The notes: generated from the letters alone by a model not told the origin. A stretch of 64,000 nt of DNA from Rhizobacter sp. Root404 (GCF_001425865.1 NZ_LMDS01000005.1:380209-444208); one strand, 5' to 3'; positions 42,829-51,071 are shown, numbered from the stretch's first letter. Program-made: numbers and translations.

Positions 42829-43437
42829 TCAGGCGGGTGCAGACGGAGGACGCTGGGCCGACTTCGGCCGGAACGCGGCGCACACCGCCGGGTCGGTCTC
42901 GAGGTACGGGCCGCCGATCAGGTCGATGCAATAGGGCACCGCCGCGAAGATGCCGTGCACCGCTGGTCGGGCCGAATCCGCCGCGGCCGGCAGGCCGGCG
43001 AGCGTCTCGGCGATGGCCTTCGGTTGGCCGGGCAGGTTGATCACCAGCGCCTCGCCGCGGATCACCGCGACCTGGCGCGACAGGATCGCGGTCGGCACGA
43101 AGCTCAGGCTGATCTGACGCATCTGTTCGCCGAAGCCGGGCATGACCTTGTCGGCCACCGCCAGCGTCGCCTCGGGCGTCACATCGCGCGGTGCCGGCCC
43201 GGTGCCGCCGGTGGTCAGCACCAGGTCGCAATGCTGCCGGTCGACGAGGTCGACCAGGGTCGCGCTGATGGTGGCCTGTTCGTCGGCGATCAATCGTGTT
43301 TCCCAATGAATCGGATTGCGCACGGCTGACGTCAGCCATGCCTGCAGCGCAGGAATTCCCTTGTCCTCGTAAACGCCGCTCGATGCGCGGTCGCTGACAG
43401 AGATGAGGCCGATGCGTACCGGATCCAGGCCGCTCAT
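42829..43437 (-). CDS. mogA: Molybdopterin adenylyltransferase
   Basis: 202 residues. Adenylates molybdopterin before metal insertion in molybdenum cofactor synthesis. Marks of the MoaB/Mog family: IGLISVSDRASSGVYEDKGI at the start and DLVLTTGGTGPAPRDVTPEA, the central signature, followed by PGFGEQMRQISLSFVPTAIL. Trimeric, cytoplasmic. Mog rather than MoaB is favoured by the extended C-terminus. The start overlaps the darP stop by four bases. No other Mo-cofactor genes are in the window. Confidence 0.9.
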   Translation of the reverse strand: MSGLDPVRIGLISVSDRASSGVYEDKGIPALQAWLTSAVRNPIHWETRLIADEQATISATLVDLVDRQHCDLVLTTGGTGPAPRDVTPEATLAVADKVMPGFGEQMRQISLSFVPTAILSRQVAVIRGEALVINLPGQPKAIAETLAGLPAAADSARPAVHGIFAAVPYCIDLIGGPYLETDPAVCAAFRPKSAQRPPSAPA

Positions 43438-43982
43438 TCGAGGGGGTGCTCCTTGATGAATTGGAACAACTCACGGAAGGCGCGGCCGCTGCGTTTCTCG
43501 GGCACGAGCGCGGCATCCTTGCGGGCGGCGCGCACGAGGCTGCGCAATTGCTGGACGTCGGTCTGGGGGTGGGCGCTGGTCCAGCGCGTGGTGGCGTCGT
43601 CGTCCGCCAGCAGTTCGGCGCGCCAGCGCTCGGCCTGGTGCAACGCGAGGGAATCCTTGGCGCGGCCGAGCTGCATGTCGGTCACGGCCTGGCGGATCGG
43701 CTCGACCTCGTGCTTGCGCATCAGCTTGCCGATGTACTGCATCTGGCGGCGCTTGCCCTCGAAGCTCTTGGTCTTCTTGAACTGGCGGATCGCGTCGAGC
43801 AGCTCTTCGGCGATCTCCAGCGCGTCGATGCGCGAATCGGGCAGCGCGACGACCGCCTCGCCCAGTTCCTGCAACTCGTGCGAGGCCTGCTTGAGGCGAG
43901 TCTTGCTCGGCTTCTCGTCGAAGGAATACACCGGCGCGGCGCGCAGCGTGTCGTCTTCGGTGGGTTCGGGCAAGGAAGGCAT
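43434..43982 (-). CDS. darP: Ribosome biogenesis factor DarP (YjgA, DUF615)
   Basis: 182 residues, highly charged, helical. The DUF615 core is plain: KPSKTRLKQASHELQELGEA, LDAIRQFKKTKSFEGKRRQM and QYIGKLMRKHEVEPIRQAVT. In E. coli DarP binds the 50S subunit late in assembly. ATG 43982 is chosen because the N-terminus then matches family length; a longer in-frame leader is low complexity. It is divergent from pmbA, the usual neighbour in proteobacteria, and coupled to mogA downstream. Confidence 0.94.
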   Translation of the reverse strand: MPSLPEPTEDDTLRAAPVYSFDEKPSKTRLKQASHELQELGEAVVALPDSRIDALEIAEELLDAIRQFKKTKSFEGKRRQMQYIGKLMRKHEVEPIRQAVTDMQLGRAKDSLALHQAERWRAELLADDDATTRWTSAHPQTDVQQLRSLVRAARKDAALVPEKRSGRAFRELFQFIKEHPLE

Positions 43983-44032
43983 CGGGAAAGGGTCTGCGGA
44001 ACGTGACGAAGTGGCACTCCGTGTGCGCTCGG

Positions 44033-44039
44033 TATCATA
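44033..44039. promoter_or_regulatory. Overlapping divergent -10 boxes for pmbA and darP
   Basis: The sequence TATCATA reads as TATCAT on the plus strand (towards pmbA) and TATGAT on the minus strand (towards darP). Each has five of six matches to the -10 consensus and they share almost all bases, so polymerase binding in the two directions would be mutually exclusive. -35 matches on both sides are weak. Confidence 0.4.
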
Positions 44040-44098
44040 GTCCCGCACCCGCGCCTTGCCACCCGGCTTCCGCGCTTTGACCGGTTCGATCCCCACAC

Positions 44099-45496
44099 AT
44101 GTCCTCCCCCCAGCCCTCGGCCCTCCCACAACCCGGCTTTGCCTACGCGCCCGCGCAGTTCCAGCAGCATGTCGAGGACGCACTGGCGCTCGCCCGCTCG
44201 CTCGGGGCGAGCGACGCAGCGGTCGAGGTCTCCGAAGGCGTCGGCCTGTCGGTCTCGATCCGCAAGGGCGAGACCGAGAACGTCGAGCGCAACCGCGACA
44301 AGTCGATGGGGATCACCGTCTACATCGGTCAGCGCCGCGGCAATGCCAGCACCTCCGACTTCTCGCGCGCCGCGCTCGAGCAGACGGTACGCGCGGCGCA
44401 CGACATCGCGCGCTTCACCGCCGAGGATTCGGCCGCGGGCCTGCCCGACGCCGAGGACATCGCCAGCGGCGATGAGGCGACCCGCGACCTCGACCTGTTC
44501 CACCCCTGGGCAGTCGATGCCGAGCAGGCGCTGCAGATCGCGCTGCGCTGCGAGGCCGCGGCGTTCGCGGTCGACCGGCGGATCACCAATTCCGAAGGCG
44601 CGGGCGTATCCGCGCAGCAATCGCACTTCTTCGCCGGCAACAGCCGCGGCTTTCGCGGCGGCTACGCCAGCTCGCGGCATTCGCTGTCGGTGGCGCCGAT
44701 CGCCTCGCTGCCGGGCCGGCGCGGCGAGGACATGCAGCGCGACGCCTGGTACACCTCGATGCGCGCGTCGGACGAGATGGCGTCGCCCGAGGCCGTCGGC
44801 CGCTATGCCGCCGGGCGCGCGCTGTCGCGCCTGAAGTCTCGCAAGATCAAGACCTGCGAGGTGCCGGTGCTGTTCGAGTCGTCGCTTGCTGCGGGCCTGC
44901 TGGGGGCCTATGTGCAGGCGACCAGCGGTGGCGCGCTGTACCGCAAGTCCAGCTTCCTGCTGGACAGCCTGGGCAAGCGCGTGCTGCCCGAGCACATCGA
45001 CATTCGCGAGGACCCGCATATCCTGCGCGGCAAGGGCAGCGCGCCGTTCGACGACGAGGGCGTGCGCACCGTGGCCCGCGACGTGGTGTCGGCCGGCGAG
45101 GTGCAGGGCTACTTCCTGTCGAGCTACTCGGGCCGCAAGCTCGGCATGCGCACGACCGGCCACGCCGGCGGCTCGCAGAACCTCACCTTGACGAGCCGGC
45201 TGACCCAGCCCGGCGACGACCTCGACGCGATGCTGAAGAAGCTCGGCCGCGGCCTGTTCGTGATCGAGCTGATGGGGCAGGGCGTCAACTACGTGACCGG
45301 CGACTATTCGCGCGGCGCGGCCGGCTTCTGGGTCGAGAACGGCAAGATCCAGTACCCGGTCCACGAGATCACGATCGCCGGCAACCTGCGGGCGATGTTC
45401 AAGGGCATCCAGGCGGTCGGCGCCGACGCCTACACGATGGGCAGCAAGACGATCGGCTCGGTGCTGATCGACCGGCTGAAGATCGCCGGGCTGTAG
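44099..45496 (+). CDS. pmbA: Metalloprotease subunit PmbA (TldE)
   Basis: 465 residues. Partner of TldD in the heterodimeric TldD/TldE protease that processes microcins and degrades unfolded peptides. Family marks: VEVSEGVGLSVSIRKGETEN early, NREGAGVS-like NSEGAGVSAQQSHFFAGN, and the C-terminal GVRTVARDVVSAGEVQGYFL then GLFVIELMGQGVNYVTGDYS. TldE lacks the zinc-binding HExxxH of TldD, consistent with what is seen. tldD itself is not in the window. Convergent with the DUF442 gene, six bases apart; a small inverted repeat spans that junction. Confidence 0.96.
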   Translation: MSSPQPSALPQPGFAYAPAQFQQHVEDALALARSLGASDAAVEVSEGVGLSVSIRKGETENVERNRDKSMGITVYIGQRRGNASTSDFSRAALEQTVRAAHDIARFTAEDSAAGLPDAEDIASGDEATRDLDLFHPWAVDAEQALQIALRCEAAAFAVDRRITNSEGAGVSAQQSHFFAGNSRGFRGGYASSRHSLSVAPIASLPGRRGEDMQRDAWYTSMRASDEMASPEAVGRYAAGRALSRLKSRKIKTCEVPVLFESSLAAGLLGAYVQATSGGALYRKSSFLLDSLGKRVLPEHIDIREDPHILRGKGSAPFDDEGVRTVARDVVSAGEVQGYFLSSYSGRKLGMRTTGHAGGSQNLTLTSRLTQPGDDLDAMLKKLGRGLFVIELMGQGVNYVTGDYSRGAAGFWVENGKIQYPVHEITIAGNLRAMFKGIQAVGADAYTMGSKTIGSVLIDRLKIAGL

Positions 45497-45502
45497 GGCG
45501 GC

Positions 45503-45847
45503 TCAGCCGCCGGTCGCCGCCCGGTAAAGCTTGCCGGAGCGCGCGCCGCTGCGGCAGAACGCGAGGATGGGCTTCGGCAGTTCGGCCAGCAGGGCTGCGA
45601 AGCGGGCGATTTCCTCGGGTGTCTGCACTGCCGGTTGGACCGGCAGGTAGGCGTACTGCAGGCCGGCGGCCCGGGCGGCCGCTTCCATCGCGGCGCTGGT
45701 CGGCTGATCCGGCCCACCTTCGAAGTCGGGCCGGTTGTTGACGACGCTCTTGAAGCCCGCCTGGACGGCCCATGCCATCGCGGCGGTGTCGAGTTGCGGC
45801 GCCACGCACACGTCGGCGCTCAGCTGCTGGACCTGCGGCGCGCTCAT
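45503..45847 (-). CDS. DUF442 / TIGR01244 sulfur-transferase-like protein
   Basis: 114 residues. The fold of dual-specificity phosphatases: an early strand VQQLSADVCVAPQLD, the strand-helix FKSVVNNRPDFEGGPDQPTS and the Cys loop ILAFCRSGARSGKLY. In related proteins (Blh, bacterial SQR-linked domains) this domain is tied to hydrogen sulfide or persulfide metabolism. Cytoplasmic; a specific substrate is not known. It overlaps the stop of yqeY by four bases, so it is translated from the yqeY transcript. Confidence 0.85.
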   Translation of the reverse strand: MSAPQVQQLSADVCVAPQLDTAAMAWAVQAGFKSVVNNRPDFEGGPDQPTSAAMEAAARAAGLQYAYLPVQPAVQTPEEIARFAALLAELPKPILAFCRSGARSGKLYRAATGG

Positions 45848-46290
45848 GATGCGAGCGCCTTCTTGACCGCGGCGGATACCAGGGCCATGTCGGCCTTGCC
45901 GGCGAGCTTCGTCTTCACGGCGCCCATGACCTTGCCCATGTCGCCCGGCCCCTTGGCGCCCAGCTCGGCGACGATCGTCGCGACTTCGGCGGCCACCGCG
46001 TCGGCATCCATGCGCTGCGGCAGGTAGCCTTCGAGCACGGCAAGCTCGGCGCTTTCCTTCTCGACCAGGTCGGGCCGGTTGCCGGCGGTGAACTGGGTGA
46101 TCGAGTCCTTGCGCTGCTTGACGAGCTTGTCGACGATCGCGATCACGGCGGCGTCGTCGAGCACGATGCGCTCGTCGACCTCGCGCTGCTTCAGCGCCGC
46201 GAGCAGGCCGCGGATCGTCAGCAGGCGCGGCGCGTCCTTCGCGCGCATCGCCGTCTTCATGTCTTCGGTGATCTGGTCTTTGAGGGTCAT
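45844..46290 (-). CDS. yqeY: GatB/YqeY domain protein
   Basis: 148 residues, almost entirely helical. The domain resembles the tRNA-binding tail of GatB: MTLKDQITEDMKTAMRAKDA, RLLTIRGLLAALKQREVDER, then QRMDADAVAAEVATIVAELG and DMGKVMGAVKTKLAGKADMA. It is widely found beside rpsU and dnaG; an exact role is not established. ATG 46290 is fixed by homology. A terminator-like hairpin separates it from rpsU, so YqeY is made from read-through or from its own start. Confidence 0.93.
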   Translation of the reverse strand: MTLKDQITEDMKTAMRAKDAPRLLTIRGLLAALKQREVDERIVLDDAAVIAIVDKLVKQRKDSITQFTAGNRPDLVEKESAELAVLEGYLPQRMDADAVAAEVATIVAELGAKGPGDMGKVMGAVKTKLAGKADMALVSAAVKKALAS

Positions 46291-46317
46291 CACAACTCCA
46301 GTCGGCACAAACGAGAA

Positions 46318-46336
46318 AGCCCGCGGTGCGCGGGCT
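46318..46336 (-). terminator. Intrinsic terminator after rpsU
   Basis: Minus-strand AGCCCGCG, three-base loop, CGCGGGCT: a perfect eight-pair stem, followed by TTTCTCGTTT. It lies 57 bases after the rpsU stop and 28 before the yqeY start, so it would end or attenuate rpsU transcription before yqeY. Confidence 0.75.
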
Positions 46337-46392
46337 CTTCAGGGGCAACGACGGATCGAGGACGACCCGCCTACCGCGACGCTACGACCGCG

Positions 46393-46605
46393 TCAGAACA
46401 GCTTCTTCGGCAGCTGCATGCTGCGCACGCGCTTGAAGTGACGCTTCACGGCGGCCGCCTTCTTGCGCTTGCGCTCGGCAGTGGGCTTCTCGTAGAACTC
46501 ACGGGCACGCAGGTCGGTCAGCAGGCCGAGCTTCTCGATGGTGCGCTTGAAGCGGCGCAGTGCCACGTCGAATGGCTCGTTTTCTTTGACGCGAATCGTA
46601 GTCAT
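46393..46605 (-). CDS. rpsU: 30S ribosomal protein S21
   Basis: 70 residues, the normal length, rich in Lys and Arg. MTTIRVKENEPFDVALRRFK and EFYEKPTAERKRKKAAAVKR are the conserved S21 blocks. S21 sits near the anti-Shine-Dalgarno end of 16S rRNA and helps initiation. A consensus promoter lies 128 bases upstream and an intrinsic terminator follows, giving a mainly monocistronic transcript with an unusually long leader. Confidence 0.98.
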   Translation of the reverse strand: MTTIRVKENEPFDVALRRFKRTIEKLGLLTDLRAREFYEKPTAERKRKKAAAVKRHFKRVRSMQLPKKLF

Positions 46606-46732
46606 GTAAAGGGTTGATCCTGAAATTGAAGTGCGCTCGGTGTCGGCGAGTTCCGAAAACCGGAGGGTCCGGAGTTCCTGTTCTCGTGGGCTCGCCAATC
46701 GCAACGCGGGGTTTTGCCAGCAAAGACCGTCG

Positions 46733-46761
46733 ATTATAGCCCGACACAACCGACACCGCAA
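46733..46761 (-). promoter_or_regulatory. rpsU sigma-70 promoter
   Basis: Minus-strand TTGCGG (46761-46756), 17-base spacer, TATAAT (46738-46733), the best-formed promoter in the window. Transcription would start near 46726, leaving a leader of about 120 bases before the rpsU ATG, long enough for regulation. It lies in the gap after the lysR gene's stop. Confidence 0.75.
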
Positions 46762-46770
46762 TTGGCCGCG

Positions 46771-47667
46771 TCAAGGCGTTCCAGGCGTGCCGTTCGCGGC
46801 GAAATACGCCTTGATCGCCTCCGTCACCCGCGCCCGGCTGTGCTGGCGCCGCTCCAGCAGGCCGACCGAACGCTGCACCGCCACGCCCGGCAGCGGCACG
46901 ATCCGCAGCGCCCGGTCGCGCGCCCACTGCAGGTTGGCCAGTTGCGGCACGATCGACACGCCGAAGCCCTGGCGCACCAGCGCCACGATCGCCTCGAGCG
47001 AGTTCAACTCCATGCGCGTGCGTGCGGCGGCGCCGCACTGCGCCAGCACCTCGTCGACCAGGTGGCCGGTCCAGGTCTGGCGGTCGAAGCGCAGGAACGG
47101 GCAGTCGGCCAGGATCGCCAACCCGTCGGCGGGCACCGTGAAATGCGGCTTGGCCGGGACGATCAGCACCATCGGCTCGGTGTAGAGGCGCGTCCACACC
47201 AGGTTGGAGGGCAGGCGGATCGGCGGTTGCGTGACGACGGCGGCGTCGAGCTCGCCGCGGTCGACCCGGCCGGCGAAGTCGGCCGACTGGCCCGCGAACA
47301 GCGTCACGTCCAGATCGGGGTGCTGGCGGGTCAGCGACCACAGGCTGTCGGCGAACGCGCCCATCAGCGCCGACACGAGCGCGCCCATGACCACGGTGCC
47401 GGTCAGCGCCTCCCCGGCTTCGTCGGCTGCCAGCGCTTCGTAGCGCGCGATCAGTTCCTTGACCGGTGCCACCATGCCGCGCCCGGCCGTGTTGAGCACG
47501 ATCGCCCGGCCGCTGCGGTCGAACAGCACCTTGTGCAGCTCGTCCTCGAGGGCGCGGATCTGCTGGCCGACCGCCGCGGCGGTCAGCCCGATCTCCTTGC
47601 CGGCGGCCGAGAAACTGCCGAGTCGGGCGACGGCGAGAAAGCTCCTGAGGGTGCGAATGGACGACAT
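46771..47667 (-). CDS. LysR-family transcriptional regulator of the adjacent dicarboxylate cluster
   Basis: 298 residues. N-terminal winged helix MSSIRTLRSFLAVARLGSFS then GLTAAAVGQQIRALEDELHK, the LysR DNA-binding region; the effector domain (about 90-298) is the periplasmic-binding-protein fold with TVVMGALVSALMGAF and FGVSIVPQLANLQW. ATG 47667 is preferred since upstream in-frame sequence belongs to the divergent promoter region. It is divergent from the sdhB-like gene across 85 bases, the classic arrangement in which a LysR protein controls the facing operon and itself. The inducer is presumably the acid the cluster handles. Confidence 0.9.
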   Translation of the reverse strand: MSSIRTLRSFLAVARLGSFSAAGKEIGLTAAAVGQQIRALEDELHKVLFDRSGRAIVLNTAGRGMVAPVKELIARYEALAADEAGEALTGTVVMGALVSALMGAFADSLWSLTRQHPDLDVTLFAGQSADFAGRVDRGELDAAVVTQPPIRLPSNLVWTRLYTEPMVLIVPAKPHFTVPADGLAILADCPFLRFDRQTWTGHLVDEVLAQCGAAARTRMELNSLEAIVALVRQGFGVSIVPQLANLQWARDRALRIVPLPGVAVQRSVGLLERRQHSRARVTEAIKAYFAANGTPGTP

Positions 47668-47752
47668 CGACCGCCACTCTAAAGTTTTTTCATCGCTCGA
47701 TACAAGAATAATTCGCTTTAACTTTCGATGGCGCGTCGCGATGATGCGCGCC
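47668..47752. promoter_or_regulatory. AT-rich divergent promoter region
   Basis: 85 bases with conspicuously low GC between the lysR and sdhB-like genes. It contains an inverted pair AAAGTT (47681-47686) and AACTTT (47720-47725), and several T-N11-A spacings of the kind LysR proteins bind. TTTAACT near 47717-47723 could be a -10 box toward the operon. The exact sites are not resolvable by eye. Confidence 0.45.
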
Positions 47753-48469
47753 ATGTCGACGATGCTCACAGTCAAGGTCTGGCGCGGCGCCCAACAGGGC
47801 GAATTCACGCGCTACGAGGTGCCGCGCCAAGCCAGCCAGACGGTGCTGGACGTCGTGACCCACATCCAGCGCTTCCTCGAGCCGACGCTGAGCTATCGAT
47901 TCGCCTGCCGCGTCGGCATGTGCGGGTCGTGCGCGATGACGGTCAACGGCAAGGCGTGCTGGACCTGCCGCACGCATGTCGCGAAAGTCGCCGGGGACGG
48001 CGAGCTGGAGATCGCGCCGCTGTCCAACCTGCCGGTCATCAAGGACCTGGCGACCGACATGAGCGCGTTCTTCGACAAGTGGGCGCGCGCCAAGGGCCAG
48101 TTCAAGGGCACCGCGACGCGGGCCGACGACTTCGCGAAGGTCGCTCCCGCTTCGCCCGAGCGGGCCGCCGCGAACGCCGGCATCGAGTGCATCGGCTGCG
48201 GCGTCTGCTACGCGTCGTGCGACGTGGTCGGCTGGCGCCCGGATTACCTCGGCCCGGCCGCGCTGAACCGCGCCTGGACGCTGGTGAACGACGTGCGCGA
48301 CGTGCAGCAGACCGAGCGTCTGCGCGCCGTCGCCGGCGATGCCGGCTGCCACGCCTGCCACACCCAGGGCTCCTGCACCGAGCGATGCCCCAAGCAGCTG
48401 GCACCCACGCTGTCGATCGCCGGCCTGAAGCGCAAGGTCGCGAAGGCCGCGGTGCGGGGCGAACTGTGA
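47753..48469 (+). CDS. Succinate dehydrogenase/fumarate reductase-type iron-sulfur subunit
   Basis: 238 residues. N-terminal plant-type [2Fe-2S] domain: Cys52, Cys57, Cys60 (CRVGMCGSC) and Cys69/72. C-terminal bacterial ferredoxin domain: Cys146-149-152-156 (CIGCGVCYASC) and Cys202-208-212 (CHTQGSCTERCP), spacing as in SdhB. Cys199 is an extra cysteine not in E. coli SdhB. It would carry electrons between the flavoprotein (encoded five genes downstream) and membrane quinone. ATG 47753 is chosen; two in-frame ATGs lie 9 and 12 bases ahead and none has a good ribosome site. It overlaps the next gene by four bases (GTGA). Confidence 0.9.
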   Translation: MSTMLTVKVWRGAQQGEFTRYEVPRQASQTVLDVVTHIQRFLEPTLSYRFACRVGMCGSCAMTVNGKACWTCRTHVAKVAGDGELEIAPLSNLPVIKDLATDMSAFFDKWARAKGQFKGTATRADDFAKVAPASPERAAANAGIECIGCGVCYASCDVVGWRPDYLGPAALNRAWTLVNDVRDVQQTERLRAVAGDAGCHACHTQGSCTERCPKQLAPTLSIAGLKRKVAKAAVRGEL

Positions 48470-48810
48470 GCGGCGCCGCGATCGCCCAGGCCAAGCGCTG
48501 GTACTGGCAGCGCGTCAGCGCGATGGTGCTGGCGTTGTGCGTGCTCGTGCACCTGGGCGTGCTGATCTACGCGGTGCGCGGCGGGCTGAGCGCGGCCGGC
48601 ATCCTCGGTCGTACGCAGGGCAACTGGGCGTTCGGCGCGTTCTACGCCGTCTTCGTGGTGGCGTGTGCCGTGCATGTGCCGGTCGGCCTGGCGAACATCG
48701 CCCGCGAGTGGTGGGGTCTGCGCGAAGACGCTGCGCTGTGGCTGTCGCGCGCGTTCGGCGTGCTGCTGCTCGTGATGGGCCTGCGCGCGGTCTGGGCGGT
48801 GGTCGCATGA
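48466..48810 (+). CDS. Succinate dehydrogenase/fumarate reductase membrane anchor subunit 1
   Basis: 114 residues, three hydrophobic helices (about 17-36, 50-73 and 88-110). Small, with candidate heme or quinone-site histidines in VLVHLGVLIYAV and CAVHVPVGLANI. GTG start overlapping the iron-sulfur subunit stop; its own stop overlaps the next gene by four bases. Identification rests on size, topology and position between the iron-sulfur gene and another three-helix gene rather than on a strong motif. It would anchor the catalytic dimer to the inner membrane. Confidence 0.78.
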   Translation: MSGAAIAQAKRWYWQRVSAMVLALCVLVHLGVLIYAVRGGLSAAGILGRTQGNWAFGAFYAVFVVACAVHVPVGLANIAREWWGLREDAALWLSRAFGVLLLVMGLRAVWAVVA

Positions 48811-49163
48811 TGCGCCGCAACGACCAGCGGGCGCGCGCCCATCCCGCGTACTGGGCCTTCCTGATGCACCGGCTGTCGGGCCTCGGGCTCGCGCTGTTCC
48901 TGCCGATCCACTTCTGGGCGCTGGGCCATGCGCTGCACGGCGCTGCGGCACTGGACGGTTTCCTGCGCGCTACCGACCGGCCGCTGTTCAAGTTCGCCGA
49001 GTGGGGCCTCGTCGTCCTGCTCGCCCTGCACATGACCGGCGGCGTACGCTTGCTGATCATCGAGTTCGGCCAGGTGTCCAACCTGCGCAAGGACTGGATC
49101 GCCGGCTCGATCGGCTTCGCTGCCGTCGCGGGCATGGCGTTCGCGCTTTCGCTTCTGTCCTGA
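48807..49163 (+). CDS. Succinate dehydrogenase/fumarate reductase membrane anchor subunit 2
   Basis: 118 residues, three hydrophobic helices. AFLMHRLSGLGLALFLPIHF resembles the SdhC signature HRxSGxxL with the quinone-site Ser and Arg, and LLALHMTGGVRLLIIEFG contains the His expected to ligate heme b. Together with the preceding gene this gives the two-subunit anchor of a type C or related complex II. ATG 48807 overlaps the previous stop (ATGA). The Bug receptor gene follows 23 bases later. Confidence 0.82.
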   Translation: MMRRNDQRARAHPAYWAFLMHRLSGLGLALFLPIHFWALGHALHGAAALDGFLRATDRPLFKFAEWGLVVLLALHMTGGVRLLIIEFGQVSNLRKDWIAGSIGFAAVAGMAFALSLLS

Positions 49164-49186
49164 TTCGAGAAAAACGGAGACACCCC

Positions 49187-50173
49187 ATGAAGATGACCAC
49201 CCGACGCTCGACCCTCGCCGGCCTGCTGGCCGCCACCGTGCTGACCGTCTGGACGCTGCCCGCCATGGCGCAGGAATCGTGGCCGAACAAGTCGGTGCGC
49301 CTGGTGGTGCCCTTCGCGCCCGGCGGCTCGACCGACGTGATCGCGCGGATGATGGCGCAGAAGCTCAACGAGATCTGGGGCCAGACGGTGATCGTCGACA
49401 ACCGCGCCGGCGCCGGCGGCAACCTGGGGGCGGACATCGTCGCCAAGTCGCCGGCCGACGGCTACACGCTGCTGTTCGGCACCGGCAGCATCACGATCAA
49501 CCCGCAGCTCTACAAGAAGATGCCGTTCGACACGAAGAAGGACCTCGTGCCGATCACCAACGTCGCGAGCGGCCCGATGCTCGTCGTCGTGCCCGACGAC
49601 TCGCCGCTGACCAGCGTGAAGGACCTGATCGCCCAGGCGAAGGCCAAGCCGGGTTCGGTCAACTTCGGCTCGGCCGGCGTCGGCAGCCAGGTGCACCTGG
49701 CCGGCGAGAACTTCGCGAACGCTGCGGGCGTCGACATCGTCCACGTGCCGTACAAGGGCGAGGCGCCGGCCTACACCGACCTGATCGCGCACCAGACGCA
49801 GATGATGGTCGGCAACTTCGCGGCCGCGTCCGCACTGCTCGGCAAGGGGCGCCTGCGTGCGCTGGCGGTCACGAGCAAGCAGCGCATGCCGTCGATGCCC
49901 GACGTGCCGACGGTGTCCGAGAGCGGCCTGCCGGGTTTCGAGAACACCGGCTGGTTCGGCCTGCTCGCGCCGGCCGGCACGCCCGCGCCGATCCTCGCCA
50001 AGATCCACGCCGATGTCGTCAAGGCGCTGACCTCCACCGAGATCAAGGCGCGCCTTTACGTGCAGGGCATGACGCCGGTCGGCAATTCGCCGGCCGAGTT
50101 CGTAAAGGCGATGGACGAGGAGTCCCAGCACTGGGCCACCGTCGTGAAGAACCGCAAGCTGTCGGCGAACTGA
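49187..50173 (+). CDS. Bug (TctC-family) periplasmic solute-binding protein 1
   Basis: 328 residues. Signal peptide with a twin-arginine-like start (MKMTTRRSTLAGLLAATVLT, cleavage near AMAQ). The two-lobed receptor has the stereotyped Bug motifs: SVRLVVPFAPGGSTDVIARM (the loop that grips a carboxylate), NRAGAGGNLGADIVAKSPADG, and FGSAGVGSQVHLAGENF. Bug proteins bind carboxylates or amides, often dicarboxylates, and may feed tripartite tricarboxylate transporters or signalling. No TctA/TctB membrane genes are in the cluster. It sits between the anchor genes and the hydro-lyase. Confidence 0.93.
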   Translation: MKMTTRRSTLAGLLAATVLTVWTLPAMAQESWPNKSVRLVVPFAPGGSTDVIARMMAQKLNEIWGQTVIVDNRAGAGGNLGADIVAKSPADGYTLLFGTGSITINPQLYKKMPFDTKKDLVPITNVASGPMLVVVPDDSPLTSVKDLIAQAKAKPGSVNFGSAGVGSQVHLAGENFANAAGVDIVHVPYKGEAPAYTDLIAHQTQMMVGNFAAASALLGKGRLRALAVTSKQRMPSMPDVPTVSESGLPGFENTGWFGLLAPAGTPAPILAKIHADVVKALTSTEIKARLYVQGMTPVGNSPAEFVKAMDEESQHWATVVKNRKLSAN

Positions 50174-50182
50174 GGTGATGCG

Positions 50183-51058
50183 ATGAAGGTCGATCTGCAG
50201 GCGGTGGAAGACGCCGCCAAGGAACTCTACATCCGCGCGCTGAAGGTGCTGCCGCCCGACATCAAGGCGGGCTTCGGCCGCCTGCAGACCACCGAGACCG
50301 GTGCGACGGCGAAGCAGATGCTCGGCACGATGGTGACCAACATCGCCGTCGCTGAAAAGACCGACAACCTGCTGTGCCAGGACACCGGCGTGCCGATCTA
50401 CAACGTCTGGATCGGGCGCGACGTGCAGGTCGACGGCCACGCGCTCAAGCAGGCGCTGCGTCGCGGCTGCGAACGCGCGACCCGCGAGTACCCGCTGCGC
50501 AGTTCGGTCGTCCATCCGCTGACGCGCAAGAACGAGCACTCGTCGTGCGGCATCGAGGTGCCGGTGATCCATATCGATTTCAGCGACACGCCGGAGCTGC
50601 TGCAGATCGAGATGATCCCGAAGGGCAGCGGCTCGGAGAACAACTCGTTCCTCAAGATGGCCATTCCCGCCGAGGGCATCGACGCGATCAAGACCTTCGT
50701 GATCGACTGCGTGCTCGCCGCCGGCGGCAAGACCTGCCCGCCGACGATCGTCGGCGTCGGTCTGGGCGGCACGTCGGATCTGGCGGTCGCGCTGGCCAAA
50801 CGTGCGGCCACCCGCGAACTCGGCACGCACTGCGCCGACGCCGACGGCGCCGCGCTCGAGGCGCAGCTGTCGGCGGCGGTCAACCAGCTCGGGGTCGGCC
50901 CGCAGGGGCTGGGCGGCGACTCGACCGCGTTCGCGGTCCACATCGAACTGGCGGCGACCCACATCACGATGAACCCGATCGCCGTCAACATGCAGTGCCA
51001 TTCCGCACGGCGCGCCCGCGCGAGCTTCACGCCGGCCGGCGTGAGCTACGGCTTCTGA
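50183..51058 (+). CDS. Class I hydro-lyase alpha subunit (fumarase/L-tartrate dehydratase type)
   Basis: 291 residues, close to E. coli TtdA (303). Split class I fumarase/tartrate dehydratase with a [4Fe-4S] cluster. Three candidate cluster cysteines: NLLCQDTGVPIYNVWIG (about 65), GGKTCPPTIVG (about 187) and NMQCHSARRARA (near 275). Other marks: KNEHSSCGIEVPVIH and PKGSGSENNSFLKM, the region that binds the dicarboxylate. Reaction: reversible dehydration of a hydroxy-dicarboxylate. Fumarase, tartrate dehydratase and mesaconase share this fold and cannot be told apart here. The beta subunit follows at 13 bases. Confidence 0.9.
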   Translation: MKVDLQAVEDAAKELYIRALKVLPPDIKAGFGRLQTTETGATAKQMLGTMVTNIAVAEKTDNLLCQDTGVPIYNVWIGRDVQVDGHALKQALRRGCERATREYPLRSSVVHPLTRKNEHSSCGIEVPVIHIDFSDTPELLQIEMIPKGSGSENNSFLKMAIPAEGIDAIKTFVIDCVLAAGGKTCPPTIVGVGLGGTSDLAVALAKRAATRELGTHCADADGAALEAQLSAAVNQLGVGPQGLGGDSTAFAVHIELAATHITMNPIAVNMQCHSARRARASFTPAGVSYGF

Positions 51059-51071
51059 AGCGAGGTTCACG

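Noticed and set aside
45497..45511. Six-pair inverted repeat with TCA loop between pmbA and the DUF442 gene as a terminator
   Set aside because: No T-tract on either side and it contains the DUF442 stop codon; noted only as a small dyad.
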